Source: a virus
Reading direction: 5' to 3' (one strand)
Length of the DNA: 60,367 nt
Virus record (IMG/VR): IMGVR_UViG_3300032770_000024
Location: 1 to 60,367 of that record
Under the pieces are notes generated by a model that worked only from the letters and a program-made list of their open reading frames with translations, ran no database searches and had not been told where the DNA came from. A program made the translations under genes and the position numbers. Positions 15,411-22,660 of the stretch are shown here, in pieces (positions within the stretch are counted from its first letter, which is position 1; each line of letters opens with the position of its first letter).

Positions 15411-16553
15411 TTACGCATTATCCTTTTCTTCGCCGCCTCGTTGTCTCCAAACCTTCCACGACCGCTCATTCGCCCACACGCTGCCGATGTAGCCAAGGGC
15501 CTTCGGCAGAGCCGGGAATAGGCTGTGATGAAGGAGCATTGTGTCTTCGACTGAATTTGCTACCGCTATCTTGTAGTACCACAAATATGTCAAGTCGTAC
15601 ATTCCGTTCTGCCAGACCTTCGGCATTGGCGCCTGCAGCACCTGGCGCATGAACTTGTAGGCTTCCCTTTCCGCCTGGACGTCCGGCCAGTAGCTTCGCT
15701 CTGCGAAGAAGAAAGGCAGAATGTAGCTCTCCCAGGGGGTCGGGCTGAAGCCGATGCAGGTGATCTGCCTTCTCTTCGTCTCAATATCTACCGTTAGTTC
15801 GCTTGCACGAAGCAGTCGGGGAAGCCAGATCTTCTCTAAATCCTCGAGCGTCGGCTCGATATACAAGAGGCGGCTCTTGGGCTTCCACTCAGGACTGTAG
15901 CTTTCGGCCAGGGCCTTTCGCAGGTCCGCGATTACCGTGGGCCGTTGCTCGTACTGGCGGCGGGTGGTTTCCGGGCTATAGGTGGGAAGGATTTTATAGG
16001 GCCGTCCACGAAGGGTGGCTAGGTGGATAGTCCCCCGCAATTTGCCTATCCCGTGATCGCCCGTAAGGGCCGCTAGGGCCATGTTTCCCATTGCCACCAC
16101 CACGTTAGGCCGCGCTTCACTTATCTCCTTGTAAAGCCTCTCAAGCTCCGGAGTGACTAGGGAGGCCGGAAGCATCCCGCTCTTCCCGCGCAGCGCGTGG
16201 AAGGGCCTCACCGGGTCACGGCCTTCGGCTGCTTCCTTCCCGGCCACGCAAAGGCTGTTTATATCTCCGTCCTTCGGACGCTGAAAAAGCACCAGCGTCT
16301 GCGAGACTTCATCCAGGGAAAGCCCAACTTCTTCTAGCTCGCTCGCAAGCTCCTGCCCTGACTTCCCACAGAAAGGATAGCCCCGCATCTCTTCTTCCTC
16401 GGAAGGAAACTCCCCCACCACCATAATCCTCGCGCCAGGCCGGATGATGGGCTTGAACTCGGGAATTTTGCGCGGCGCCGCAGGATTTAATTTTCCGGTA
16501 GAGTCGGAATAAAGCGCCCGAAGCGCCGCTGGTAGTGGTGGGGGAGGGGCCAT
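15411..16553 (-). CDS. Uracil-DNA glycosylase-like domain fused to a 3'-5' exonuclease domain, 380 aa
   Basis: Residues 36-225 look like a family 4/5 uracil-DNA glycosylase: ARIMVVGEFPSEEEEMRGYPFCGKSG (motif GExPGxxExxxGxPFxGxxG), a middle NVVVAMGNMALAALTG strand-helix, and a late motif LPTYSPETTRR where catalytically active members usually have HPS/HPA. Residues 235-380 carry the DnaQ-like exonuclease motifs: ExoI LTVDIET, ExoII KVWQNGMYDLTYL and ExoIII-like DTMLLHHSLFPALPKALGYIGSVW. This supplies the proofreading half missing from the polymerase at 12640-15066. There are no iron-sulfur cysteines in the glycosylase part and His is replaced in the last motif, so it may bind rather than cut uracil. 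Confidence 0.75.
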   Translation of the reverse strand: MAPPPPLPAALRALYSDSTGKLNPAAPRKIPEFKPIIRPGARIMVVGEFPSEEEEMRGYPFCGKSGQELASELEEVGLSLDEVSQTLVLFQRPKDGDINSLCVAGKEAAEGRDPVRPFHALRGKSGMLPASLVTPELERLYKEISEARPNVVVAMGNMALAALTGDHGIGKLRGTIHLATLRGRPYKILPTYSPETTRRQYEQRPTVIADLRKALAESYSPEWKPKSRLLYIEPTLEDLEKIWLPRLLRASELTVDIETKRRQITCIGFSPTPWESYILPFFFAERSYWPDVQAEREAYKFMRQVLQAPMPKVWQNGMYDLTYLWYYKIAVANSVEDTMLLHHSLFPALPKALGYIGSVWANERSWKVWRQRGGEEKDNA

Positions 16554-16796
16554 TTATTCCTCGTATTCTTGCCAGTTGTTGAGAAGGAGTTCCTTGGGGT
16601 CTACGGCCCACTCGGAGGGAACTGCTTCGGGGGAGTGGTACAGAATTGTGCTGTTAGGCTCAAAAATGTACCACTCACGTTCAGGTTTTGGTGTTACGTC
16701 GATGTGGTCGCCGGGAGGCCAGGAAGAGAAGCGAATTTTCTTGCCTTCGCGGAGAAGACAAATGGCTCCAGCGAACGTGTAGAAACGCTCGGCCAT
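16554..16796 (-). CDS. DUF2829-like protein (possible Tad2 anti-Thoeris homologue), 80 aa
   Basis: The pattern FAGAICLLREGKKIRFSSW, then a mid-protein YIFEPNSTILYH strand pair, then WAVDPKELLLNNWQEYEE fits the DUF2829 outline (xxxAlxxLkxGkkvxRxxW ... DllAxDWxxx). Characterised members (Tad2) bind the Thoeris signal molecule and block host defence. This copy is short and diverged, so the family call is tentative. It starts on the stop of the upstream gene (TAATG at 16796), inside the replication operon. Confidence 0.45.
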   Translation of the reverse strand: MAERFYTFAGAICLLREGKKIRFSSWPPGDHIDVTPKPEREWYIFEPNSTILYHSPEAVPSEWAVDPKELLLNNWQEYEE

Positions 16797-17113
16797 TAAA
16801 TCTCCCGCACTTCGTAGGCGATAGCCATATAGGCTGCGCCGTCCACATAGTTGTCTTCCTTCTCAGCGCCGGTGGCGATGCGGGCAATCTTCTGCAGGAC
16901 GTTGAAGATTGCAGCGTCGTGCGCGGAGCTGGTGCTTTGGCCGGTCTTTTCCCTGTACTCCTGGTAGATGGAAAAGAGGGCACTGGCGCAGGCGAGGTTG
17001 ACGCCGGGAGGGCCGTAGGAGGCGTCCCGGTCGCCGCACGTCAGGGTGATAGCGGTGCGAAGCACCTCCTCGCGGGCGGGAACTTCCCGCGGCACTGGTT
17101 TTTTGGCAGCCAT
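16796..17113 (-). CDS. DUF6378-like protein, 105 aa
   Basis: The signature LTCGDRDASYGPPGVNLACASALFSIYQEY ... AAIFNVLQKIARIATG ... DNYVDGAAYMAIAYE matches a small helical phage family (DUF6378) with a MazG-like flavour: acidic residues plus GDR and DNYVD motifs. A nucleotide pyrophosphohydrolase-like role is possible but unproven. It lies between the methyltransferase fusion and the DUF2829-like gene with 1-3-bp junctions, so it is co-expressed with replication genes. Confidence 0.7.
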   Translation of the reverse strand: MAAKKPVPREVPAREEVLRTAITLTCGDRDASYGPPGVNLACASALFSIYQEYREKTGQSTSSAHDAAIFNVLQKIARIATGAEKEDNYVDGAAYMAIAYEVREI

Positions 17114-17116
17114 TTC

Positions 17117-18568
17117 TTAGACCCCTATGGTGGAAACGGAGGAAAGCGCCTCCTGCGCATCGGCGGACGACTTGATCCGCTGATAGGTTTTAAGTACGTG
17201 CGAAGCGTCAACGTCGAGGCCGAGGGCCGCGCTTGCGCCGTACTCGATTGCGACCTGGAGGGCGGTTCCGCCGCCGCAGGTGGGGTCCAGCATTGTGGTT
17301 GTGTTATCGACGGTGAGGGAGAAGAAGTGGCGGAGCATCTCCAAGGGTTTCTCCGAAAGGTGATGCTCTTTGGTAGTGGGGCCGGAGTAGCTGTCCGCTT
17401 TCAGCTTTGCCAGCTGGCGGTTGCCTCGGACGGCGAAGATCGCCACCTCGTAGGTGTGCCTTGGGAACTTGCGGACGTTCGAGGCAATTCCCGCGTTATC
17501 GCTCTTGTGCCAGATCAGGTTGTTGTCGTAGACGTCCCAGCCTGCGTGGCGGAAGCGCGCCTTCGCGGCAGCTTCGCTTTTCCCGGCACACCAGAAGATG
17601 CAGTGAGCGTTGTCAGCGATGAAGCGGCTCTGGTGCTGGAAGAAGGTTTCCAGAAGCTCGAGGTAGAGGGCAGGGCTGTCGTCGTAGCGCCCGTCGCCGG
17701 TGGCGACCCACTTCGAGGCCGAATTCTGCAAATTAGCAGAGTCCATGTTCAGGCCATAGGGGAAGTCGCAGTGGATGAAGTTGAAGCGCTGGCCGGTGTA
17801 GCGGGGAGCCCAGTGGCGGAAGTCCGCTTTCTCGGTGCGGAAGCCTTTGTAGAAGTAGGAGTCGGGCAGGGGCTTAGGCGCTGCTATCGGCGTAGCCGGT
17901 GGAGTTACTTTGAGGCTTGAAGTAGCGCCACCGGCCTTCGGCTCCCCTACCTCCCTTCCGGCATCTGCGACAACTGGGGCTGGCTCAAAGGGCTGCGCCT
18001 GCGGCGGCTGAAAAGGCTCGACCGCTGGTTCGTTCAGCATCTCCTCATTCAGAGAGTCCATTGCGCGGGCCGCGCGGGCCTTGAGAATATTGTAGACGGC
18101 GGAATACCCGCGCTGCTCCAGCAGGGCCGGTTCCTTCCTCACGGCTTCATGCACGGCGCACAGGATCGACACACTGGCTTCGGAAATGCCCAGCTCCAGG
18201 GCGACGACGGAAGAGGGGTTCTTGGTGAGCTTCACGTAGCCGTGAACGGCGGCTACGTACTCGGGCCACTCCAGCTGCTTCCGCTTGACATTCTCCTCGA
18301 ACTCGAAGATCTGCCTTTCTCTCAGGGAAAGGGAGGAATAAATCCGGGCCTCGATAACGCGCTTGCCGAGAAGCTCGTGGGCGCGGAAGCGCCTTTCGCC
18401 TGCCACCAGCTCATACTTGCCAGGATCTGTGCGGCGGACGATAACGGGCTGCAGAAGCCCATTGGCGGCAATGCTTTGCGCCAGGGAGGGCAGATCGCCT
18501 AAGTCTTTTCGTTGCCTCCCTTCCAGAACTGTAATTTCCGACAGATTGATAGTGAGAGTCTCGGCCAC
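17117..18568 (-). CDS. ParB-like domain fused to an N4/N6-type DNA methyltransferase, 483 aa
   Basis: Residues 1-135 form a ParB/Sulfiredoxin-type domain (DLPSLAQSIAANGLLQPVIVRR ... ELVAGERRFRAHELLG) followed by a KorB-like helix-turn-helix (SSVVALELGISEASVSIL). A Pro-rich linker spans about 175-235. Residues 240-470 are a beta-class amino-methyltransferase: the catalytic motif FIHCDFPYG (DPPY variant DFPY) comes before the SAM motif MLDPTCGGGTAL. The fusion probably methylates phage DNA at a specific site, protecting it from restriction or marking replication. The linker is encoded by one copy of the dispersed hairpin (17895-17935). Confidence 0.85.
   Translation of the reverse strand: MAETLTINLSEITVLEGRQRKDLGDLPSLAQSIAANGLLQPVIVRRTDPGKYELVAGERRFRAHELLGKRVIEARIYSSLSLRERQIFEFEENVKRKQLEWPEYVAAVHGYVKLTKNPSSVVALELGISEASVSILCAVHEAVRKEPALLEQRGYSAVYNILKARAARAMDSLNEEMLNEPAVEPFQPPQAQPFEPAPVVADAGREVGEPKAGGATSSLKVTPPATPIAAPKPLPDSYFYKGFRTEKADFRHWAPRYTGQRFNFIHCDFPYGLNMDSANLQNSASKWVATGDGRYDDSPALYLELLETFFQHQSRFIADNAHCIFWCAGKSEAAAKARFRHAGWDVYDNNLIWHKSDNAGIASNVRKFPRHTYEVAIFAVRGNRQLAKLKADSYSGPTTKEHHLSEKPLEMLRHFFSLTVDNTTTMLDPTCGGGTALQVAIEYGASAALGLDVDASHVLKTYQRIKSSADAQEALSSVSTIGV
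17895..17935. repeat. Dispersed hairpin copy inside the ParB-methyltransferase linker
   Basis: Arms GCCGGTGGAGTTACTT (17895-17910) and AAGTAGCGCCACCGGC (17920-17935) flank a 9-nt loop. One A/G mismatch and one G/T wobble interrupt a 16-bp stem. The arms match the terminator at 4076 and the hairpins at 23933 and 35022. Here the element is translated (residues around GGATSSLKVTPPATPI), exactly between the two enzymatic domains. Confidence 0.8.
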
Positions 18569-18596
18569 TTGTTATTCTCCAGAAGAAGGGCTTGGC

Positions 18597-18628
18597 AAAA
18601 AGAGAAGGGGAGGACCGAAGCCCTCCCC
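18597..18628 (-). terminator. Rho-independent terminator behind the Gly-Tyr repeat gene
   Basis: Read on the minus strand, a GGGGAGGGC / GTCCTCCCC stem (18628-18607) with a UUCG-type loop is followed by TTCTCTTTTT (18606-18597). It lies between the stop at 18639 and the start of the ParB-methyltransferase at 18568, so it partly insulates the two. Confidence 0.75.
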
Positions 18629-18638
18629 AGCAAAGGAT

Positions 18639-18854
18639 TTAAACCACAGAGCCATAGCCAGAGCCATCGCCATAGCCATCGCCATAGCCAGAGCCATCGC
18701 CAGAGCCATCGCCATAGCCAGAGCCAGAGCCATAGCCAGAGCCAGAGCCATAGCCATAGCCATAGCCAGAGCCAGAGCCATAGCCATAGCCATAGCCAGA
18801 GCCATAGCCATCGCCAGAAAATTCCTCAGCGGTCCCTTGGAGGAGCTTTGCCAT
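18639..18854 (-). CDS. Gly/Tyr/Ser/Asp hexapeptide-like repeat protein, 71 aa
   Basis: ATG 18854 has AGGGG at a good distance. The first 13 residues (MAKLLQGTAEEFS) are ordinary; the remaining 55 are only G, Y, S and D in GYGSG, GYGDG and GSGSGYG units. Such low-complexity Gly-Tyr sequences are disordered and sticky and are found in silk- or adhesive-like proteins and condensate-forming tails. Function unknown. It is followed by a terminator and preceded by one base after the stop of the next gene upstream. Confidence 0.7.
   Translation of the reverse strand: MAKLLQGTAEEFSGDGYGSGYGYGYGSGSGYGYGYGSGSGYGSGSGYGDGSGDGSGYGDGYGDGSGYGSVV
18652..18817. repeat. Hexanucleotide repeat tract in the Gly-Tyr gene
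   Basis: About 27 consecutive six-base units of GCCATA, GCCAGA and GCCATC (plus strand) encode Gly-Tyr, Gly-Ser and Gly-Asp on the minus strand. Unit order is irregular. Tracts like this can change length by slippage or recombination while keeping frame, because the unit is a multiple of three. Confidence 0.9.
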
Positions 18855-18855
18855 A

Positions 18856-19221
18856 TTATCGCCCCTGCACTGGTGCGTTATTCCAAGCCGTCTCTGCTGT
18901 CGAGTCAACGGAAAACACTGCGGTAATTCCTGCCAATGTTACCGATGGAGCTGTAGCCGAGATTTTGCAATTCTCGGTTGGTCCCTTTTCGGCTAGACCA
19001 AAGACTCCGCCGACATCCGAAGACCAGTAGAGGCACATACGTGCCTTGGTCAGAGTGAGTTCTTTGGCCTGCGGATCAGAGGTATAGCCAAAGACGACTC
19101 CGCGCTTATCCGTACAAACCAGCACCGGAATAGGTGCGCCAGTCGCAGACTGTGCCGCCGCTCCGCCGAACTTCGCAGCAATTTCCTTCAACTGTCCGTA
19201 AGTTAGATCGTCGAGGTTCAT
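18856..19221 (-). CDS. DUF6948-like phage protein, 121 aa
   Basis: The sequence opens MNLDDLTYGQLKEIAAKFG and contains VLVCTDKRGVVFGYT, LTLTKARMCLYWSSDVGGVFGLAEKGP and a beta-rich C-terminus, a layout I associate with DUF6948, a phage family of unknown role. The middle strand pattern suggests a small beta-barrel. The gap 19222-19280 holds a short imperfect inverted repeat (AACCCA ... TGGGTT, 19239-19277). Confidence 0.65.
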   Translation of the reverse strand: MNLDDLTYGQLKEIAAKFGGAAAQSATGAPIPVLVCTDKRGVVFGYTSDPQAKELTLTKARMCLYWSSDVGGVFGLAEKGPTENCKISATAPSVTLAGITAVFSVDSTAETAWNNAPVQGR

Positions 19222-19280
19222 TTTATGCTCCTGAGGGTGGGGTTGAACCCAGAGCTAGTTTTCCAGCTCCGGGCATTGGG

Positions 19281-19709
19281 TTAGTCTTCCAGCGGCGCAG
19301 TCTGGTTGATATTCACGCGCGGCGGGTTGGAGGACAGGTCGTGAGTGACCTGCACACGCAGAAGACGCCCGACGGCCTGCTGCAAGCCCTCACCGAGGGT
19401 CGCAGAGGTCAGATCGACCTTGAAGTGGTCTTCGACCAGCTGCCGGATGCGATATGCCGATTTGTCCGTGACAACCTGCCACGAACGGATCTTGATCGGC
19501 AGTTCGATACCCTGCAGGGCCTCCGGGTCGATCTCGATGCCCTGCTCCAGCTGATAGTCGAAGATGATCTGGTCATTGCCATTCTTCGTCTTCTGCTTGC
19601 CGGAGGTGTCGACGCTGACCAAGCGGGCAACGTACCAGCCCGGAGGGGCCGACTTCGGAGCTTCGATCTGGGTGCCGGGGGTGTTAAGGATGGAAAGCAT
19701 GTCAGTCAT
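19281..19709 (-). CDS. Unknown replication-module protein, 142 aa (possible ssDNA-binding type)
   Basis: No family recognised with certainty. The protein has an initial PPGWYVARLVSVDTSGKQKTKNGNDQIIFDYQL segment followed by LPIKIRSWQVVTD and VGRLLRVQVTHDLS strands and an acidic end (APLED). A beta-barrel core with an acidic tail inside a recombination operon is the usual description of a phage single-strand-binding or DUF669-type protein; this is an inference from layout. Confidence 0.55.
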   Translation of the reverse strand: MTDMLSILNTPGTQIEAPKSAPPGWYVARLVSVDTSGKQKTKNGNDQIIFDYQLEQGIEIDPEALQGIELPIKIRSWQVVTDKSAYRIRQLVEDHFKVDLTSATLGEGLQQAVGRLLRVQVTHDLSSNPPRVNINQTAPLED

Positions 19710-19766
19710 GTGAAGTTGTCTTTCGGTTGTTTAGTCGGTTGTGGGGTCGGGGCGAAGCCCCGTGCT

Positions 19767-19946
19767 CTAGTAGCCCCGAGCAAGGGCATCTTGCAGCTGC
19801 TGGATTGTGATAGCAGCTGCCTGATTGGGGCCGAGCTGTTTGGTTAGCTCGGAAAGGAACCAGCAGAGGGTCCGGCGGGAAAGGTTAGTATCGTGCGCGG
19901 CGTCATTTACCGCTTGGAGGAGGGCTGCTTGGGACGGCTGTTCCAT
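19767..19946 (-). CDS. Small helical protein, 59 aa
   Basis: Starts at ATG 19946, sharing a base with the stop of the upstream gene (TGATG), which supports translation. The product (MEQPSQAALLQAVNDAAH then LSRRTLCWFLSELTKQLG ... AITIQQLQDALARGY) is helical with no recognised domain. The 57 bases behind it contain a GGGGC/GCCCC hairpin at 19750-19762. Confidence 0.6.
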   Translation of the reverse strand: MEQPSQAALLQAVNDAAHDTNLSRRTLCWFLSELTKQLGPNQAAAITIQQLQDALARGY

Positions 19947-20170
19947 CAGCTGATGCCTATCAGCTTTTCATAAGCCGTGGGCGGGCGCTTACCTTTGGTA
20001 GCGTGGTAGCGCTTGCCGCCGAGCTTGATGATGCTGCTGTTCAACTGTCCGCGCTTGCTCCTACTCGGAGCACTCACCACAGGAACACGTTTGTCCCCAC
20101 CGTCTCGGTCCAGCTGTTCAGAGCGGCGGGCCGCAAGCATTGCTTTACGCTCAGGCGAATTTCGTTGCAT
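19946..20170 (-). CDS. Small basic protein, 74 aa
   Basis: Unknown. It is strongly basic in the first half (NSPERKAMLAARRSEQLDRDGGDKR) and ends with LGGKRYHATKGKRPPTAYEKLIGIS. The charge suggests nucleic-acid contact. It lies in the Sak4-like operon, 14 bases behind that gene. Its stop overlaps the next start. Confidence 0.6.
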   Translation of the reverse strand: MQRNSPERKAMLAARRSEQLDRDGGDKRVPVVSAPSRSKRGQLNSSIIKLGGKRYHATKGKRPPTAYEKLIGIS

Positions 20171-20184
20171 GGTTTGCTCCTTTG

Positions 20185-21024
20185 TTATTTGGCTGTGGGA
20201 TTCTGCGGCGAAGCGGGGACTCCGCGGAGAAGGGTGAAGAGCTTATCCAGGTCAGGGTCCATCTCGGGCTGGACCGCCGAAGGGCGCTCGGTCTTCAGGT
20301 CCACGTCGAAGGTGGACTTGGTGATGAGCCGGGGCTTCGTTTCCTTATTCACTGTTTTCTGCTCTACGAGCAGGGTGTTGTTGAAGTAGCGGGCAATCTT
20401 CGGTGCCAGCTTCTTGCCGATGGTGGAGATCATCAGCTTCTGCAGACCGCCGGATAGGTCGTCGGCTTGACGCGTCAGATGCGCGGTGATGACCACGTTC
20501 GCCTTCACCGCCGGATTGTACAGGGTTTCAAGCACGTTCTCCAGGGCATCCTGAATGGCGCCAATGTCCTGGATCTGGGGCTTGCCCCCCGACCTTCCTG
20601 CCAGCTTTAGCACCGAGTTCTGAATGATGTTGGCGAGGAAGGAGAAGGAGTCGAGGACGATAACGTCTTTCGGACCCCAGGAGTAGATGTTGCCGAGGCT
20701 CTTGCCGTCTTCTTCCTTCCAATCGGCCAGGGCCTTGTTGAACTTGTCGAAAGCGGTGCCTTCGGGCTCAGCCTTGCCCATCACAAACACTGTCTTATCG
20801 TAGAAGTGCTTGATGAAAATGTTCTTGCGCCACTCAGGAAGAACGATTTTCGGGTCACGAAGAATTTTCGTGCCGTTATCGAAGTCGTAGATGAAGAGGC
20901 GGTGGCTGCGCGCCAGGGAGCCAATGACGCCGGTTTTCCCGGCGCCTGAGTGGCCGAGTAGAAGCGCCTTGATGGCGCTCCCCTCTTGGCCTTCGGCTTT
21001 AATGTCGTCTTCGAGGGAGGCCAT
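20185..21024 (-). CDS. Sak4-like RecA-fold ATPase, 279 aa
   Basis: The start is ATG 21024, overlapping the upstream stop (TAATG); the open frame extends further but without an RBS. ALLLGHSGAGKTGVIGSLA (residues 20-38) is Walker A, LFIYDFDNGTKIL follows, and DVIVLDSFSFLANI is Walker B. NVVITAHLTRQ is a sensor-type strand. Sak4 proteins are single-strand annealing/RecA-like ATPases used in phage recombination, together with an SSB and an exonuclease. A Cas4/RecB-type nuclease is encoded at 21429-22391, fitting that scheme. Confidence 0.75.
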   Translation of the reverse strand: MASLEDDIKAEGQEGSAIKALLLGHSGAGKTGVIGSLARSHRLFIYDFDNGTKILRDPKIVLPEWRKNIFIKHFYDKTVFVMGKAEPEGTAFDKFNKALADWKEEDGKSLGNIYSWGPKDVIVLDSFSFLANIIQNSVLKLAGRSGGKPQIQDIGAIQDALENVLETLYNPAVKANVVITAHLTRQADDLSGGLQKLMISTIGKKLAPKIARYFNNTLLVEQKTVNKETKPRLITKSTFDVDLKTERPSAVQPEMDPDLDKLFTLLRGVPASPQNPTAK

Positions 21025-21326
21025 TAAGCGGCCTCCGGCCCGGCCAGCAGATTGAACTTGGCGTTCGCCTCGAAGTTCATGCGATGCTCGACCTCTTGCA
21101 CGGCAAGCATGAGCAGCTCGCTCTGCACGTTCTGATAGGGGTAGCGGGAACCGGCCTGCACGGACCACTTACCGCCCTCGTCGGAGAAGATGAACTGGAG
21201 GATGATTGAGTGCTCGGAAACGCCGTTGATGCTTTGCAGCGCTTTGGCTGCCGAACGGACGTATTCACGGATAAGCTGTTCCATCTCCAAGTCGGAGAAG
21301 TCAGCGAGAGCGGGTTTGGTTGTCAT
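21024..21326 (-). CDS. Unknown 100-aa protein, first gene after a promoter
   Basis: Acidic and mixed alpha/beta (DFSDLEMEQLIREYVRSAAKALQ ... KWSVQAGSRYPYQNVQSELLMLAVQEVEHRM). No family recognised. It opens the operon that continues into the Sak4-like gene through a TAATG overlap and follows the promoter at 21367-21395, so it is probably a recombination accessory. Confidence 0.65.
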   Translation of the reverse strand: MTTKPALADFSDLEMEQLIREYVRSAAKALQSINGVSEHSIILQFIFSDEGGKWSVQAGSRYPYQNVQSELLMLAVQEVEHRMNFEANAKFNLLAGPEAA

Positions 21327-21366
21327 GGTGGGGAGTCCTCTGTGGTGGTGGGGAATTAACGATTAA

Positions 21367-21395
21367 TGTATAGCGCCGGGTACGGCGGATTGCAA
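21367..21395 (-). promoter_or_regulatory. Sigma-70-type promoter for the Sak4 operon
   Basis: On the minus strand TTGCAA (21395-21390) is followed after 17 bp by TATACA (21372-21367). Transcription would start about 21360, 30-35 bases before the ATG at 21326. Four of six -35 and five of six -10 positions fit the consensus. Confidence 0.65.
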
Positions 21396-21428
21396 GAGAA
21401 AACGCTTCCCTTGCAACCAGTTTTCTTT

Positions 21429-22391
21429 CTACCGATCCTCGATCGGATTCCAGCGCTCGACCACGTAGGCCTGCCGCAGGATTGCCTCCCTAATCCCGGG
21501 CGGCTTCGAGCAGACTTCTCGGAACTCACAGCCCGAGAACTTGTTGCAGCTTTCCGTATTGTGCTGCCAGTAGTTGGCTACCGCCGAGCCCTCAAGCAGC
21601 TTCACCCAGAGAAGGGTGTCGTCCAGCCACTCTTCCAGGTGGGAGTTGACACGGTGAACAACCCTGCGCCCGAAACGTGAACTGTTAACCAGTACTTGGG
21701 CTCCATCAATAATAACACCGGACAGCTCAGTAGCAAAACAGATTTTGCCAGCCGTTGCATAGCCGCCGATCTGCGCAGAAAACGCGTAGCGGGCGTAAAA
21801 CTCATCGTTCAGGGCTCCCTTGGAGTGCTTGCGCTCGACGGCGTAGGTGCCACCGGCATAGTCAGAAATTTTGTCGATGTGGCCGCAGTACACGTACTTG
21901 TCGTTGGTTCCAGAAATAGTTTGTGGAAGGTAAAAGCGGAAGGAGAGCTCCAATCCCACCTTCCCATTGCCAAATATGTGAGTCTTAAGCGGATCTCTTG
22001 CCCGATAATTCGCAGCGTACCAGACGATAGTGCGGACGAGCGTTGTAAGTGTTCGCGCAGTGTCATCACCGAAGCCTTTTTCTGCAAGGGAGAAGGCCAA
22101 GCGGATTGCGGCCCGTAGGGCGGTTTGCTCGTCCTCCCCTTTGACAATTAGTAGGTCGTAAAGCTCGACAACCGAGTGGTAGGCCCCGCCCCAAGCGAGA
22201 GGAGGGCGGATGCCGGGGGCTCGGTAACCACAGACAATTTTGTAGTAGTACTTCCGGGGGCACTCCTTATAGACAGAGAGGGAAGTGTTGTCCAGGGCGA
22301 TCTGGAGGGAAGGCTTGCCGCTGTGGACGGCGATCGAGGAGTGGAACTGGCCGACCTCAATCTTGTCGCCCGCGGGGACTTCGGCGCTCAT
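21429..22391 (-). CDS. Cas4/RecB-like PD-(D/E)XK nuclease with cysteine cluster, 320 aa
   Basis: An N-terminal Cys in SVYKECPRKYYYKIVCGY and a C-terminal cluster (ESCNKFSGCEFREVC) are arranged as in Cas4/AddB nucleases that hold a 4Fe-4S cluster. The catalytic core is CGHIDKISDYAGGTYAVERKHSK, giving the D ... ExK triad, followed by a QIGGY helix (QxxxY motif). These enzymes resect DNA ends. With the Sak4-like ATPase it would form the phage recombination pair. It overlaps the next gene by 4 bp. Confidence 0.8.
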   Translation of the reverse strand: MSAEVPAGDKIEVGQFHSSIAVHSGKPSLQIALDNTSLSVYKECPRKYYYKIVCGYRAPGIRPPLAWGGAYHSVVELYDLLIVKGEDEQTALRAAIRLAFSLAEKGFGDDTARTLTTLVRTIVWYAANYRARDPLKTHIFGNGKVGLELSFRFYLPQTISGTNDKYVYCGHIDKISDYAGGTYAVERKHSKGALNDEFYARYAFSAQIGGYATAGKICFATELSGVIIDGAQVLVNSSRFGRRVVHRVNSHLEEWLDDTLLWVKLLEGSAVANYWQHNTESCNKFSGCEFREVCSKPPGIREAILRQAYVVERWNPIEDR

Positions 22392-22660
22392 ATCCCCAGA
22401 TCTCCCAGGTCAATATCCTCCAGGCCCAGGGAGGCGAGTGAAATGTCGGCGCCCTCCATCTTCTTGCCTGCGGCCTTGATCTTGCTCCGCGGCGCCTTCT
22501 TGCCTTCTTCCTGCGCCTTCAGCACGGCTTCTCGCTCGGCGCGGAACTGCGTTATCAGCAGGTCGATCTCCTCGTCGGTGAGTTCGGTCGCGTTCTTGGC
22601 GAGGATCTCGGAGAGGACGCCGGGATTGAGTTCGTCCTGGATTTTGTCCATATCTGTCAC
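22388..22660 (-). CDS. Small acidic helical protein, 90 aa
   Basis: Unknown. It is helical and charged (NPGVLSEILAKNATELTDEEIDLLITQFRAEREAVLKAQEEGKKAPRSKIKAAGKK) with an acidic tail ending DIDLGDLGI. It could be a small adaptor or SSB-tail-like interactor. It overlaps both neighbours by 4 bp (ATGA), which argues for a real coupled gene. Confidence 0.65.
   Translation of the reverse strand: MTDMDKIQDELNPGVLSEILAKNATELTDEEIDLLITQFRAEREAVLKAQEEGKKAPRSKIKAAGKKMEGADISLASLGLEDIDLGDLGI

Noticed and set aside
16688-17920. 410-aa plus-strand open frame opposite the methyltransferase genes
   Set aside because: It has no RBS, Gly/Val/Ala-rich shadow composition and runs antisense through three well-supported genes.
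18363-19030. Plus-strand frames with QSHSQSHR or AIAIARAI repeats
   Set aside because: They are frame shadows of the hexanucleotide tract; the minus-strand Gly-Tyr frame has a start with RBS and a terminator.
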